From: Duganella sp. BuS-21
GTDB lineage: Bacteria; Pseudomonadota; Gammaproteobacteria; Burkholderiales; Burkholderiaceae_D
Direction: 5' to 3'
Assembly: GCA_041874725.1 (NCBI GenBank)
Contig: CP097466.1
Location: 4,588,001-4,652,000, forward strand
DNA: 64,000 nt
In this document: one piece after another, positions 46,901 to 57,887 of the stretch
Numbering within the stretch: the first letter of the stretch is position 1
How the letters are laid out: each line of letters begins with the position of its first letter
Translations under genes and position numbers: made by a program
Notes under the pieces: model-generated
Databases searched by the model: none
What the model saw: the letters and a program-made list of their open reading frames with translations, nothing else
What the model was told of the DNA's origin: nothing

Positions 46901-46950
46901 CGTCGTCCTCGCGCAAGCGGGGACCCATGGAACGCCGTCCTGGAATGACG
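46901..46950. repeat. REP-like repeat, copy 3 (half degenerate)
   Basis: The left arm CGTCGTCCTCGCGCAAGCGG matches the two other copies; the right arm is worn to GGAATGACGATT. It lies exactly between two convergent genes (stops at 46898 and 46952) and may serve as a bidirectional terminator. Confidence 0.7.
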
Positions 46951-46951
46951 A

Positions 46952-48220
46952 TTAGATGCTGCGGGTGTAGTCGGTGACCCATTCGATGGCGGCCAGCTGG
47001 ATGGCGTAGAGCTGGGACGGCTTGAGCTCCAGCTGGTGCAGCATCTGCGCCAGCACCCGGCCGCCGCGGCCTTTTTCGATGTGTTCGATCAGGCTCAGCA
47101 TGCTGCCGTAGTCGCCACTGCGGTGCAGCAGCGCGCCGCGCACTTCGTCCAGCACGTTGACGCTTTCCAGCACGTCGCGCATGTGGATCGAGAACAAGGT
47201 ATCCATCAGCGACATCACGCCCACCGTGAAGCCGATGTCCGCACTGACCCGCTGCCCCGGCTTGCGGTGTTCGACCATCAGCTCCAGAGTCTTGCCGCGC
47301 GTGGTCGCCAACTGCAATAGCGGCGAGGTGAATTCCTGCGTGCCGCCATGCTTCACGTACAGCAGGATCTGCAGCCAGCGCCGCAGCTGTCGGCGCCCCA
47401 GCACCATCAAGGCATGGCCCACCGAGTTGATGCGCTGGCGCGCGCCCACCGACGGCGTGTTCACCAGCCGCAGCAGGTTCAGCGTGATGAGCGCGTCGTG
47501 CTTGACGCTGCGCTCGATTTCCGTGTTGCTGGCGTCGCGGTCCAGCAACGCCAGCAGGTTCAGCACGCTCATCTGCGATGGCGAGATCTTCTTGCCGCTC
47601 AGGATCACCGGCCGCGCAAAATAATAGCCCTGGAAGTATTCGAAGCCCAGCTCCATGCACTGCTGGAACTCCTCGGCCGTTTCCACTTTCTCGGCCAGCA
47701 GCTTTTGCCCGGGGTTCTTCAGCACGCGCGACAGCGCTGGAAGTGTGCCCGGCTGCATGTCCTTGATGTCGACCTTGATGACGTCGCACAGCGGCATGAA
47801 TTTCTGCACGTCCTCCGACTGGCCGATCACATCGTCCAGCGCGAACTTGAAGCCGGCTTGCTTGAGCTCGCCGATGCGCGCCAGGATTTCCGGCGTCGCC
47901 TTGACCGTTTCGAGGATTTCGAGAATGACCTTGTCATGTGGCAGGAAGCGGATAAAGTCGCTCATCAGCCCCACCGCGTCGACGTTGAAGAAGGCCAGCT
48001 GGTCGCCCACCACCTGCCCCATGCCCAGCTCGGAGGCATGGGCGATGACCGTGGCGGTGGCTTCGGCGTCGTCGGTGACGTGGGCGGCGTCGCTGGTGCC
48101 GGCGTCGCGGAACAGCAGTTCGTAGGCCACCAGCCGCTGTCCCCGATTGAGGATGGGCTGGCGCGCCAGAAAGAAATTGTCAGCTAACTGGGATGGTGCA
48201 GGTGACGAGGCTAACATCAT
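46952..48220 (-). CDS. EAL/HDOD signalling protein (YuxH-like)
   Basis: This 422-residue protein has an EAL-like domain at about 15-215 (FLARQPILNRGQRLVAYELL, FKFALDDVIG, VIKVDIKDM, LAEKVET) followed by an HDOD domain (about 225-400, DALITLNLLRLVNTPSVGAR, GRRQLRRWLQILLY). The EAL motif reads ELL and the catalytic Asp/Lys pattern is incomplete, so it probably does not cleave c-di-GMP. Proteins of this build act as signalling scaffolds. It stands alone between two other transcription units. Confidence 0.88.
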   Translation of the reverse strand: MMLASSPAPSQLADNFFLARQPILNRGQRLVAYELLFRDAGTSDAAHVTDDAEATATVIAHASELGMGQVVGDQLAFFNVDAVGLMSDFIRFLPHDKVILEILETVKATPEILARIGELKQAGFKFALDDVIGQSEDVQKFMPLCDVIKVDIKDMQPGTLPALSRVLKNPGQKLLAEKVETAEEFQQCMELGFEYFQGYYFARPVILSGKKISPSQMSVLNLLALLDRDASNTEIERSVKHDALITLNLLRLVNTPSVGARQRINSVGHALMVLGRRQLRRWLQILLYVKHGGTQEFTSPLLQLATTRGKTLELMVEHRKPGQRVSADIGFTVGVMSLMDTLFSIHMRDVLESVNVLDEVRGALLHRSGDYGSMLSLIEHIEKGRGGRVLAQMLHQLELKPSQLYAIQLAAIEWVTDYTRSI

Positions 48221-48262
48221 GGGGCGCTCCCATTGATATGCTTGTCACCAGCCTATACCCGA

Positions 48263-49222
48263 TTATGTACTCTTGACAATATTTTTCTGCCGTATCGGCG
48301 GACGGCGCTCGCTACTGTTGCGTCCAGCCGTCGTTGGCGTGCCGCTTTCAAGAATGAAGCGGGCGCCGGCGTCCTGACCCAGCGCCTTCACCAGCCACGG
48401 CATGACTTTCTTGAGCATCGGTTCCAGCGTGTACGGCGGATTCAGGATGAACATGCCGCTGCTGTGCAGGCCGCCGATACCGTCCGGCATCGGCGTCTTG
48501 ATGGTCAGCACGACATTGAGCCAGTTGGCGGCCGGCAGTTGCTTGAGCTTGTCCGCGAACTGGCGCGATTCCATGCGCTGCAGCAGCGGATACCAGACCG
48601 CGTAGGTGCCGGTCGGGAAGCGGCCCAGCGCTTCGGCCAGCACGTCCTTGGTCTTTTTGTAGTCTTGCTTGTCTTCGTACGGCGGGTCGATCAGCACCAG
48701 CGCGCGGCGCGACGGCGGCGGCAGCAGTGCTTTCAACGCGGCAAAGCCGTCGCCACGTGTGACCAGCACGCGCTTGCCGCGCACGGTCGAACGAATGCCC
48801 TGTTGCGCGGCGTGCTCGTCGAGCTTGCGGAAGTTATCGGCCAGCAGCTTGGAGTCGGCCGGATGCAGCTCGAACAGGCGCAGGCGGTCGTGCTCGCGCG
48901 CCACCTTGTCGGCGATGAACGGTGAGCCCGGGTAATAGCGCATCTTGCCGCTCGGGTTCATGCCGCGGATCAGGTCGACGTATTCCTTGAGCTCTTCCGG
49001 CATGTCGGTCAGGTTCCACAGCGGGCCGATGCCGGTATCGTACTCGGCGTTCTTGGAGGCGAAAGCGCCATCGAGTTCATACACGCCGGCGCCCGAGTGC
49101 GTGTCGATGTAGCTATAGGCCACATCTTTCTGATTCAGGTACTGGAGCAACTGAATGGTGATGAAGTGCTTGAGCACGTCGGCATGGTTACCCGCGTGGA
49201 AGGCGTGGCGGTATGAGAACAT
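48263..49222 (-). CDS. rlmJ: 23S rRNA (adenine-2030-N6)-methyltransferase
   Basis: This 319-residue protein matches the RlmJ pattern: MFSYRHAFHAGNHADVLKH at the start, SYIDTHSGAGVY (SAM site), LFELHPAD and the catalytic DPPYED. It is about 35 residues longer than E. coli RlmJ; the extra part is a low-complexity tail (SGTPTTAGRNSSERRPPIRQ). It is monocistronic, 42 bases from the EAL/HDOD gene. Confidence 0.94.
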   Translation of the reverse strand: MFSYRHAFHAGNHADVLKHFITIQLLQYLNQKDVAYSYIDTHSGAGVYELDGAFASKNAEYDTGIGPLWNLTDMPEELKEYVDLIRGMNPSGKMRYYPGSPFIADKVAREHDRLRLFELHPADSKLLADNFRKLDEHAAQQGIRSTVRGKRVLVTRGDGFAALKALLPPPSRRALVLIDPPYEDKQDYKKTKDVLAEALGRFPTGTYAVWYPLLQRMESRQFADKLKQLPAANWLNVVLTIKTPMPDGIGGLHSSGMFILNPPYTLEPMLKKVMPWLVKALGQDAGARFILESGTPTTAGRNSSERRPPIRQKNIVKST

Positions 49223-49387
49223 AAGCTGGTGATCCTGATTGATTCAATCCGACATTATCTCTCAGAAAGCGCAAGCGGCCAAAAAAGCCCGCACTTCATC
49301 TGGATCAAAGTGTGTGCATCTGCGCTGGCTAAGATGGAACTGCCGGGTGCGCATCCGCGCGCGCGGCATTCTTTCATGGAGGAGATC

Positions 49388-49645
49388 ATGGCTTTCAACA
49401 ATGTAGGGCCGCTAACCTTCCTGGCGCCCGGTCAAACGGCGTTCTGGAATTACAGCTACGGGTCCGACCACGGCACCCAGTTTGCATCGGCCGATGTGAA
49501 GACGCCCAACCAGGGCGCCGTCCACATGGCCGACCAGCAGCGCAAGCGCAAAGACAACAACGGCAACGCAACCTACTTCGTCAACATCCATAACCAGGGC
49601 GTCGGCGGTTGCTTCCACAACTTGCAAGGCGGAGGCATGTCATGA
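49388..49645 (+). CDS. Small protein, unknown
   Basis: This 85-residue protein starts at ATG 49388 behind a strong GGAGGAGATC. It is rich in Asn, Gly and aromatic residues (FWNYSYGSDHGTQFASADVK, GNATYFVNIHNQGVG) and looks like a compact beta-sandwich without signal peptide. The open frame extends upstream, but the binding site fixes this start. Its stop overlaps the next gene (ATGTCATGA, four bases), so the two are coupled and may form a pair. I do not recognise the family. Confidence 0.65.
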   Translation: MAFNNVGPLTFLAPGQTAFWNYSYGSDHGTQFASADVKTPNQGAVHMADQQRKRKDNNGNATYFVNIHNQGVGGCFHNLQGGGMS

Positions 49646-49872
49646 AGATGACCATCGTAACGGATGTGCACGGCAACGTGCTGGGCGCCGTTCAGGGACA
49701 CAACTTGACGGAGCAGAAGGATGGTGTGGAGGCAACCGTGTCGTTCGCGGCCGGCCACGCCACCCACATGGTCGACGTCGACGACGACCTGAGCACGGTG
49801 GACGATGTCGATGAGTTCCAACAACGCCTGCGCCGCCACCTGCAGCAGCATCAGCAACAGCAGACGCCGTAA
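49642..49872 (+). CDS. Small acidic protein, unknown
   Basis: This 76-residue protein (MKMTIVTDVHGNVLGAVQGH) has an acidic middle (MVDVDDDLSTVDDVDEF) and a Gln/His-rich end. It is translationally coupled to the 85-residue gene before it, by a four-base overlap, and followed by a perfect stem-loop. The two small genes form one unit bounded by rlmJ and rraA. No function can be given. Confidence 0.6.
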   Translation: MKMTIVTDVHGNVLGAVQGHNLTEQKDGVEATVSFAAGHATHMVDVDDDLSTVDDVDEFQQRLRRHLQQHQQQQTP

Positions 49873-49880
49873 ACGGCAAA

Positions 49881-49905
49881 GCGGCAGCGATTTTGTCGCT
49901 GCCGC
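49881..49905 (+). terminator. Stem-loop after the small gene pair
   Basis: GCGGCAGCGA and TCGCTGCCGC form a perfect 10-base stem with loop TTTTG, eight bases after the stop. No T-run follows, but position and stability suggest transcription termination. The rest of the gap to rraA (49,906-50,135) is AT-rich and holds two similar copies of GATGCGGAA..GAAATT (about 50,042 and 50,104), with no gene. Confidence 0.6.
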
Positions 49906-50135
49906 TCCTAGCACAAGCAAGTGTAGCCTGCCCTGCTATGGCTAAATGATAGCGCTTCTGTCTTCCACGCCACCAGTCTTATATAAGACAAACCAGCAAG
50001 TTTAAAGTCATAAAAATCATATACTTAACTTACGCATTCCATGATGCGGAAAGAAATTTCTCAGAACGGAAGATTTTAAAGTGGCGATTCCATACTGAAT
50101 TTCACGATGCGGAAGCGAAATTCCGCCATGCGAAA

Positions 50136-50630
50136 TCACGCCAGTTTCTGCTGCGCGATCAGGATGCCGTCGGCATCGGCATACACCCAGTCCCCAGGAT
50201 TCACCGGCACGCCGGCGATATGCACGCGCAGATTGCGTTCGCCCGCGCCCTTCTTGCTGCTTTTCTGCGGATGGGCCGCCAGCGCGCGCACGCCGATGTC
50301 GCAGGCATTGATTTCATCGGTATCGCGGATACAGCCGTCGACGATGATGCCGGCCCAGCCATTGTCCTGCGCCAGCAAGCCCAGTTGACCGCCGACCAGC
50401 GCGCGGCGCAGGCTGCCGCCGCCATCCACCACCAGCACATTGCCGTCGCCCGGCGTTTCCAGCACGGACCGCACCAAAGCATTGTCCTCATGCACCTTGA
50501 GCGTGACCACGCGGCCGGAAAAGCGCACGCGCTGGCCGTAGTGGCGAAAGACCGGCGGCAGCACCGCCAGGCGGCCGTCATCCAGCAGATTGGCGTTGTC
50601 GTCGCATAAATCGGTGGTAGCAAAGCTCAT
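50136..50630 (-). CDS. rraA: RraA-family protein
   Basis: This 164-residue protein matches RraA (regulator of RNase E activity) and its aldolase-like relatives: [60 protein letters not shown] and [16 protein letters not shown]. coli RraA binds RNase E; homologues elsewhere are 4-hydroxy-4-methyl-2-oxoglutarate aldolases with the same Gly/Arg/Asp residues, and sequence alone does not separate the two. Confidence 0.92.
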   Translation of the reverse strand: MSFATTDLCDDNANLLDDGRLAVLPPVFRHYGQRVRFSGRVVTLKVHEDNALVRSVLETPGDGNVLVVDGGGSLRRALVGGQLGLLAQDNGWAGIIVDGCIRDTDEINACDIGVRALAAHPQKSSKKGAGERNLRVHIAGVPVNPGDWVYADADGILIAQQKLA

Positions 50631-50666
50631 CCTCGTCCCTCTGGCATCGTTAAACTGGGCTTAATT

Positions 50667-51896
50667 CTATGCGGTTTCAGGCAAGGCGGCTACGCGGCGA
50701 TTGTTGCCGACGCCCAGCGCCGTCAGGATCACCAGCGCCTGGAAGATGCCGATCACGATGAACACGCCGGCCGGCTGCTGTGCATCCATCAGCACGCCGA
50801 ACAGGATGGCGCCCAGCGCCAGGCCGCTGTCCAGCCCGGAATACACGACGCCGAACACGCGCCCGGTGGCGTTGGCCGGCGCCGCGCTGCGGATCATCAG
50901 GTCGCGCGAGGGGCCGGAGATGCCGGTCACCAGGCCGATCAGGCCCATCAGCACCACCGCCATCCAGGCCGGCACCACGGCCGCCGCCACCACCAGTGCC
51001 AGCAGCGCCGCCACGCCGAAGGCGATCATGATGATGCGGTCGTGGTTGCGGCTGCCCGCACCGAGGAAGCCGCCGTACACCATGCCCAGCGCCGACGCGA
51101 ACATATAGCAGGTATAGGCCGAGGTGGCGGTCGCCAGCGACATGCCGTACAGGCTCACCAGGCTGGTGGCGGCGAAGGTCTGGATGCCGGCCAGCGCGAT
51201 GGCCGAAATCAGGAAGAAGGCAAAGCACAGCCACACCACCTTTAGACGCAGGAAGCCGAAGGCGCCGCCGGGCGCGGCGCCAGCCTTGCCGCTGCTTGCC
51301 GGTGCAGCGGCGATCGGGTCGGGACGCAGCGCATGGCGATTCAACACCAGCAGCACCAGCACCGCCAGCGCCACCGACGAGGCCGCGAGCATGGCCACGC
51401 GCCAGCCGGAACGGCCGGCGACAAAGGTCAGGAACAGCGGCGACAGCGCCCAGCCGATATTGCCGCTGATGCCGTGCACCGAGAAGCCGTGCGCCAGCCG
51501 CGCCTTGGACACACGCTGGTTCAGCAAGGTGTAATCGGCTGGATGGAACACGCTGTTGCCGCAGCCGGCCAGGAAGGCGCCCAGCATCAGCTGCACATAG
51601 CTGTGCGCGCTCGACAGCAGCACCGCCGACAACCCCAGCAGCCCGATGCCGCTGAACAGCACGGCACGCGCGCCGAAGCGGTCGACCACGAAACCGGCCA
51701 TGGCCTGGCCGACACCGGAGACCACGAAGAATACCGTCATCAGCAGGCCCAGCTCCGAATAGCTGAGGCCGAACTCGGGCTTAAGCCAGGGGATCAGCGC
51801 CGCCAGGATCAGGTGATAGAAGTGGGAAGTGCCGTGTGCCAGCCCCACCAGCGTGATTACGCGGGCGTCCTGGCGCAGTAAAGTGTTGTCGGTCAT
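50667..51896 (-). CDS. MFS efflux transporter (Fsr-like)
   Basis: This 409-residue protein has about 12 membrane spans and a central loop near 200 (ALRPDPIAAAPASSGKAGAA). The start GTSHFYHLILAALIPWLKPE and VFHPADYTLLNQRV resemble fosmidomycin-resistance-type (Fsr) transporters. I use ATG 51896 with GGAG upstream; a TTG at 51908 is the only alternative. It is divergent from an AraC regulator 87 bases away, which probably controls it. The substrate is unknown. Confidence 0.85.
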   Translation of the reverse strand: MTDNTLLRQDARVITLVGLAHGTSHFYHLILAALIPWLKPEFGLSYSELGLLMTVFFVVSGVGQAMAGFVVDRFGARAVLFSGIGLLGLSAVLLSSAHSYVQLMLGAFLAGCGNSVFHPADYTLLNQRVSKARLAHGFSVHGISGNIGWALSPLFLTFVAGRSGWRVAMLAASSVALAVLVLLVLNRHALRPDPIAAAPASSGKAGAAPGGAFGFLRLKVVWLCFAFFLISAIALAGIQTFAATSLVSLYGMSLATATSAYTCYMFASALGMVYGGFLGAGSRNHDRIIMIAFGVAALLALVVAAAVVPAWMAVVLMGLIGLVTGISGPSRDLMIRSAAPANATGRVFGVVYSGLDSGLALGAILFGVLMDAQQPAGVFIVIGIFQALVILTALGVGNNRRVAALPETA

Positions 51897-51983
51897 GCTG
51901 CTCTCCAAAGTATGTGCTGAAGTTTAAGCAATTTGGCGCAGTCTGATTTAAGATAGAAAGACAAAATTTATCGCATATCCGCC

Positions 51984-52778
51984 ATGCCCGTCGCCGTCGT
52001 CAACCACACCCAGTTCAACTGGGACAGCAACTTTCCCACCGAGGCTTGCCCGGTGACCATGTCCGGGCGCGACCTGGAAGCCACCACTGTGCTGCTGCCG
52101 CACCACCATCCCTGGGGCCAGTTCACCTACGCCATGCAAGGCGTGATCAGGGTGGATGCCAACCAGAGCAGCTGGATCGTGCCGCCGCAGCGCGCCATCT
52201 GGATTCCGCCGGACATGGTGCATGGCGTGACCGTGTTGGAGCGCACCCGACTGCGCCCGCTGTGCGTGCACGCCAGCCGCACGCCCTTCCCGGGCAGCGA
52301 ATGCCGCGTGCTGGAAGTGTCCAGCTTGCTGCGCGAGCTGCTGGCGGCGTTGGAACAGCACGACCAGCACGAAGCATCGCACCGCGAACACCTGCTGGGC
52401 GAGATGCTGCTCGACGAGCTGCCGCGCTGCGCCGAGCGTCCCGTGCGCGTCCCGCTGCCGACCGACAAACGCCTGAAAGCCCTGTGCGACGCCCTGCTCG
52501 CCGATCCCGGCGCCGAACTGACGCTGGCCGGCTGGGCCGCGCAAGTGGGCGCTTCCGAGCGCACGCTGACGCGCCTGTTCGAACGCGAACTGGGCATGGG
52601 CTTCGGCCACTGGCGCCAGCAGGTAAGGCTGGCGCACGCCGCGCCGCTGATTTCGCGCGGGATGCCGCTGTCGCAGGTGGCGGCCGAACTGGGCTACGCC
52701 AGCCAGTCCGCGTTCTCGGCCATGTTCCGTAAAAGCTTCGGCTGCTCGCCTTCAACTTTCTTTAATAGCGAAAAATAA
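51984..52778 (+). CDS. AraC-family transcription regulator
   Basis: This 264-residue protein has an N-terminal cupin-type sensor (PHHHPWGQFTYAMQGVIRVD, IPPDMVHGV) and a C-terminal double-HTH AraC domain at about 170-262 (LTLAGWAAQVGASERTLTRL, ISRGMPLSQVAAELGYASQS). It is divergent from the MFS transporter with a short AT-rich shared promoter region and is its likely activator. Confidence 0.92.
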   Translation: MPVAVVNHTQFNWDSNFPTEACPVTMSGRDLEATTVLLPHHHPWGQFTYAMQGVIRVDANQSSWIVPPQRAIWIPPDMVHGVTVLERTRLRPLCVHASRTPFPGSECRVLEVSSLLRELLAALEQHDQHEASHREHLLGEMLLDELPRCAERPVRVPLPTDKRLKALCDALLADPGAELTLAGWAAQVGASERTLTRLFERELGMGFGHWRQQVRLAHAAPLISRGMPLSQVAAELGYASQSAFSAMFRKSFGCSPSTFFNSEK

Positions 52779-52878
52779 TAATGGATAGTTAAGTTTTCCT
52801 TTTTGATGCCGATAACGTGTGCTTGGAGCAAAGTACGCTACATTAGTGGAAACTCATCAAACCAAAACGATATACCAA

Positions 52879-53796
52879 ATGGCGGACCTGTCCCTCTTCT
52901 CGAACGAGCAAATCGCGGCGCTGCTGTCGGCGCTGCCGGACCCCGCATTCATCCTCACCCGCAGCGGCCGCTACGCGGCGATTTTCGGCGGCACCGACAG
53001 CCGCTACTACCATGACGGCAGCGGGCTGGTCGGCAAGTCGCTAACCGACGTGCTGCAGCCCCAAAAGGCGACGTGGTTCCAGGCGCAGATCGCCGTCGCG
53101 CTGGCGGCCCAAGGTCTGCATGTGGTCGAGTACACGCTGGCGGCGGACGACGTCAAAGGCGTGGGCGACGACGGACCGGCCGAACCGATCTGGTTTGAAG
53201 GACGGGTGCAGCCGCTGGGCTATCCGGTGCTGGGGGAGGATGCGGTGTTGTGGGTGGCCAGCAATATCACCGCCAGCAAAAAACTGGAGGCCTTGCTGCG
53301 CATGCAGAGCGAGACCGATGCGCTGACTGGCCTGCCCAACCGCCGCAAGTTGATCGGCGGACTGACCGAACATTTCGAGCTGTTCGTCCGCTACCGCACG
53401 CCAACCTCGGTACTGATTTTCGATATCGACTACTTCAAGGGCATCAACGACGAGTACGGTCACATGGCCGGCGACAAGGCCATCATGGTGACCGCCGAGG
53501 TTTGCCGGCACGCGCTGCGCGCGGCCGATTTTCCGGCGCGGCTGGGCGGCGATGAATTCGTGGTGCTGATGCCGCACACCGGCATCGAGCCGGCACTGGC
53601 GATTGCGGAACGCTTACGGATCAAGATTGCGGAGGCGTTGCGCGAACCGGGCACGCTGGGACGCGGCGCCACCATCAGCGGCGGCCTGAGCGAAATGAGC
53701 GCCGGCGACGCCTCCTATGAGGACGTGCTGAAACGGGCGGACGACGCGCTGTACCGCGCCAAACGCGACGGCCGCAACCGCATCGTCCGCCACTGA
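52879..53796 (+). CDS. PAS-GGDEF diguanylate cyclase
   Basis: This 305-residue protein from ATG 52879 (a GTG at 52819 would add 20 residues; neither has a clear binding site) has a PAS domain (about 1-130, LPDPAFILTRSGRYAAIFGG) and a GGDEF domain with the intact active site RLGGDEFVVL and an inhibitory RxxD site (RAAD) five residues before it. It should make c-di-GMP and be product-inhibited. The converging clpB gene ends 10 bases away. Confidence 0.9.
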   Translation: MADLSLFSNEQIAALLSALPDPAFILTRSGRYAAIFGGTDSRYYHDGSGLVGKSLTDVLQPQKATWFQAQIAVALAAQGLHVVEYTLAADDVKGVGDDGPAEPIWFEGRVQPLGYPVLGEDAVLWVASNITASKKLEALLRMQSETDALTGLPNRRKLIGGLTEHFELFVRYRTPTSVLIFDIDYFKGINDEYGHMAGDKAIMVTAEVCRHALRAADFPARLGGDEFVVLMPHTGIEPALAIAERLRIKIAEALREPGTLGRGATISGGLSEMSAGDASYEDVLKRADDALYRAKRDGRNRIVRH

Positions 53797-53806
53797 GCGA
53801 CGCGCT

Positions 53807-56404
<2,598 letters not shown>

Positions 56405-56427
56405 GGTATTGCTCCGATAAATTTAAC

Positions 56428-56892
56428 TTATCGCACAGATAGGGTTGTTCCCTCGCTTTTCAAGGCGCGCTGTGATTCTGCGGTCTTCAATAAATTTTCG
56501 TCAGGGCGCACGGTTGGCCAGGAATATTCCTTCATCCATCCTCGCTCTCCCGCCAGGATGTCTCGTGCGGCGCTACGAAGATGCTGGGCTAACAGCCCCA
56601 GTTGTGCATCGACAAACTCTGTAAATGTCCCGCTTGGCAGTGCATTTTTTAAAAAAACCAGAGAACTGCGACGCTTACTAAACAGAAACAAAAAAACATT
56701 GTACCCATTTGCCGGCTTTGACGACGTATCAAAGTAGACCATGCTCACGCCGTCTTTTTCCGCAATCACATCGATAAAGTAAGTTTGCGACTGTAGAAGC
56801 ACCTCGTTTTCCGAGATTTCCGTGGCATGTAATTCATACGCCGAAATCAGATCCGCCATATTTTCATGAACCAGGTGTTTCAGATTAAACAT
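56428..56892 (-). CDS. Possible immunity protein of the adjacent toxin-like gene
   Basis: This 154-residue protein has no signal peptide or membrane span (one hydrophobic strand, GYNVFLFLFSKRRSSLVFL) and a mixed alpha/beta pattern. Its start overlaps the end of the gene before it by eight bases, so the two are coupled. The partner looks like a polymorphic toxin domain, which makes an immunity role likely. Both genes are clearly less GC-rich than clpB next to them, a sign of transfer. I cannot name its family. Confidence 0.55.
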   Translation of the reverse strand: MFNLKHLVHENMADLISAYELHATEISENEVLLQSQTYFIDVIAEKDGVSMVYFDTSSKPANGYNVFLFLFSKRRSSLVFLKNALPSGTFTEFVDAQLGLLAQHLRSAARDILAGERGWMKEYSWPTVRPDENLLKTAESQRALKSEGTTLSVR

Positions 56893-57382
56893 GGTCTTTA
56901 TCCTCCATCACGCCATGGTTGCAGGAGTATCCAGCGCGCCGCATCATCAGGTACTCGCGGCCAAATCCGCTCAGTTCCATTTTCCCCGTCGCCGGATTTG
57001 GGCGTGCCAATACGCTGAAACCAGTCCGCACATCGAAGACATCGAATGCTGGAAGGGTAGCGATCAGGAAACAATCACCCCGTGCGATTGCCTGTGACAA
57101 CCAGGGTTGATTGTAGTCGTTCCAGAATTGTCTCGGCGAGCTATAGAACTCATCAGGGATATTCAAGACGTTGAAACCACCTGGTCGGGGCCCAGCATCG
57201 GCGTCCAGCTCATTCAGCACCGCGCGCATGTCATTGTTGTATGAGCCAATGATCGTGGTAACTCTTCCCTCTTGAGCCTGCAGTAACGCTCCGGACGACG
57301 GTGCATACACAAGTTTCAGCGCATGTCCCTGTGGACCAGCCGTCATCGGTGGCGGTTCTGTCTTCGTCAAGCGGCCGGCCAT
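56885..57382 (-). CDS. Orphan polymorphic-toxin-like domain protein
   Basis: This is a 165-residue protein. Blocks GSYNNDMRAVLNEL, GGFNVLNIPDEFYSSPRQFW, DYNQPWLSQAIARGD, IATLPAF and ELSGFGREYLMMRRAGY resemble C-terminal toxin domains found at the end of Rhs/LXG-like proteins; this is from memory of the pattern, not a search. The carrier part (Rhs, PAAR or LXG) is missing; only a 35-residue Pro/Gly-rich start precedes it, so it could be a stand-alone cargo effector or an orphan cassette. It is coupled to a likely immunity gene, next to an IS110 remnant. Confidence 0.5.
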   Translation of the reverse strand: MAGRLTKTEPPPMTAGPQGHALKLVYAPSSGALLQAQEGRVTTIIGSYNNDMRAVLNELDADAGPRPGGFNVLNIPDEFYSSPRQFWNDYNQPWLSQAIARGDCFLIATLPAFDVFDVRTGFSVLARPNPATGKMELSGFGREYLMMRRAGYSCNHGVMEDKDHV

Positions 57383-57437
57383 GTCGGCTGTCCTTTCTCA
57401 GTTTGAATGAGTCAGGAAAGCACTTTAACGAACACGC

Positions 57438-57647
57438 TCAGTACGGCCTTGCGACAACGCAGGAATCCGCTACGTTACCGTGAAAGCTCCAAGTAGCAAG
57501 CGCAAGATCGCGCTTGAAACCGCCAAATTCCCGGCTGACATATTCGATGCCGCCGTCCGGATCTTCGACGACAACGGTGACGACATGCAGCATCCGGTGC
57601 ACGTCGATGCCGGCGACCCGCCGGCGCAGTGGTTCCAGTCCTTCCAT
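57438..57647 (-). pseudogene. IS110-family transposase, N-terminal remnant
   Basis: The frame from ATG 57647 reads EPLRRRVAGIDVHRMLHVVT and VSREFGGFKRDLALATW, which is the start of an IS110 transposase with the first catalytic Asp in GIDVH. After about 50 residues the similarity ends and the frame stops at 57438, so more than 85% of the gene is missing. It cannot be active. It lies between the toxin-like gene and moaE. Confidence 0.75.
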
Positions 57648-57887
57648 GATGATGCTCCCTTGATTAGAATGAAGGGACGCACAAGGCATCGATGAACTGG
57701 AAAACGCCTCATGCCGCAATCGGACCGGGTCTCTTTACCGTTCGTGCTGTGGCATCGTCTGCCACGCGACAGTCGGGGGTGCGGGCCAGTTCGGTCAAGT
57801 CTGGTTAGTGCTCGGGGTCGGGCCGCCATTCGTTTGACGACTTTGGGTGCCTTGTGCGTCACCACCATTTTCCTCCTCGCCGGGCTT
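57648..57887. mobile_element. Possible IS110 left-end remnant upstream of the transposase fragment
   Basis: These 240 bases have no gene. In IS110 elements the non-coding region upstream of the transposase holds the bridge RNA. The stretch contains several GC-rich inverted repeats (for example around 57,770-57,830), so part of a bridge RNA gene may survive. The left boundary cannot be set without a reference copy. Confidence 0.3.
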
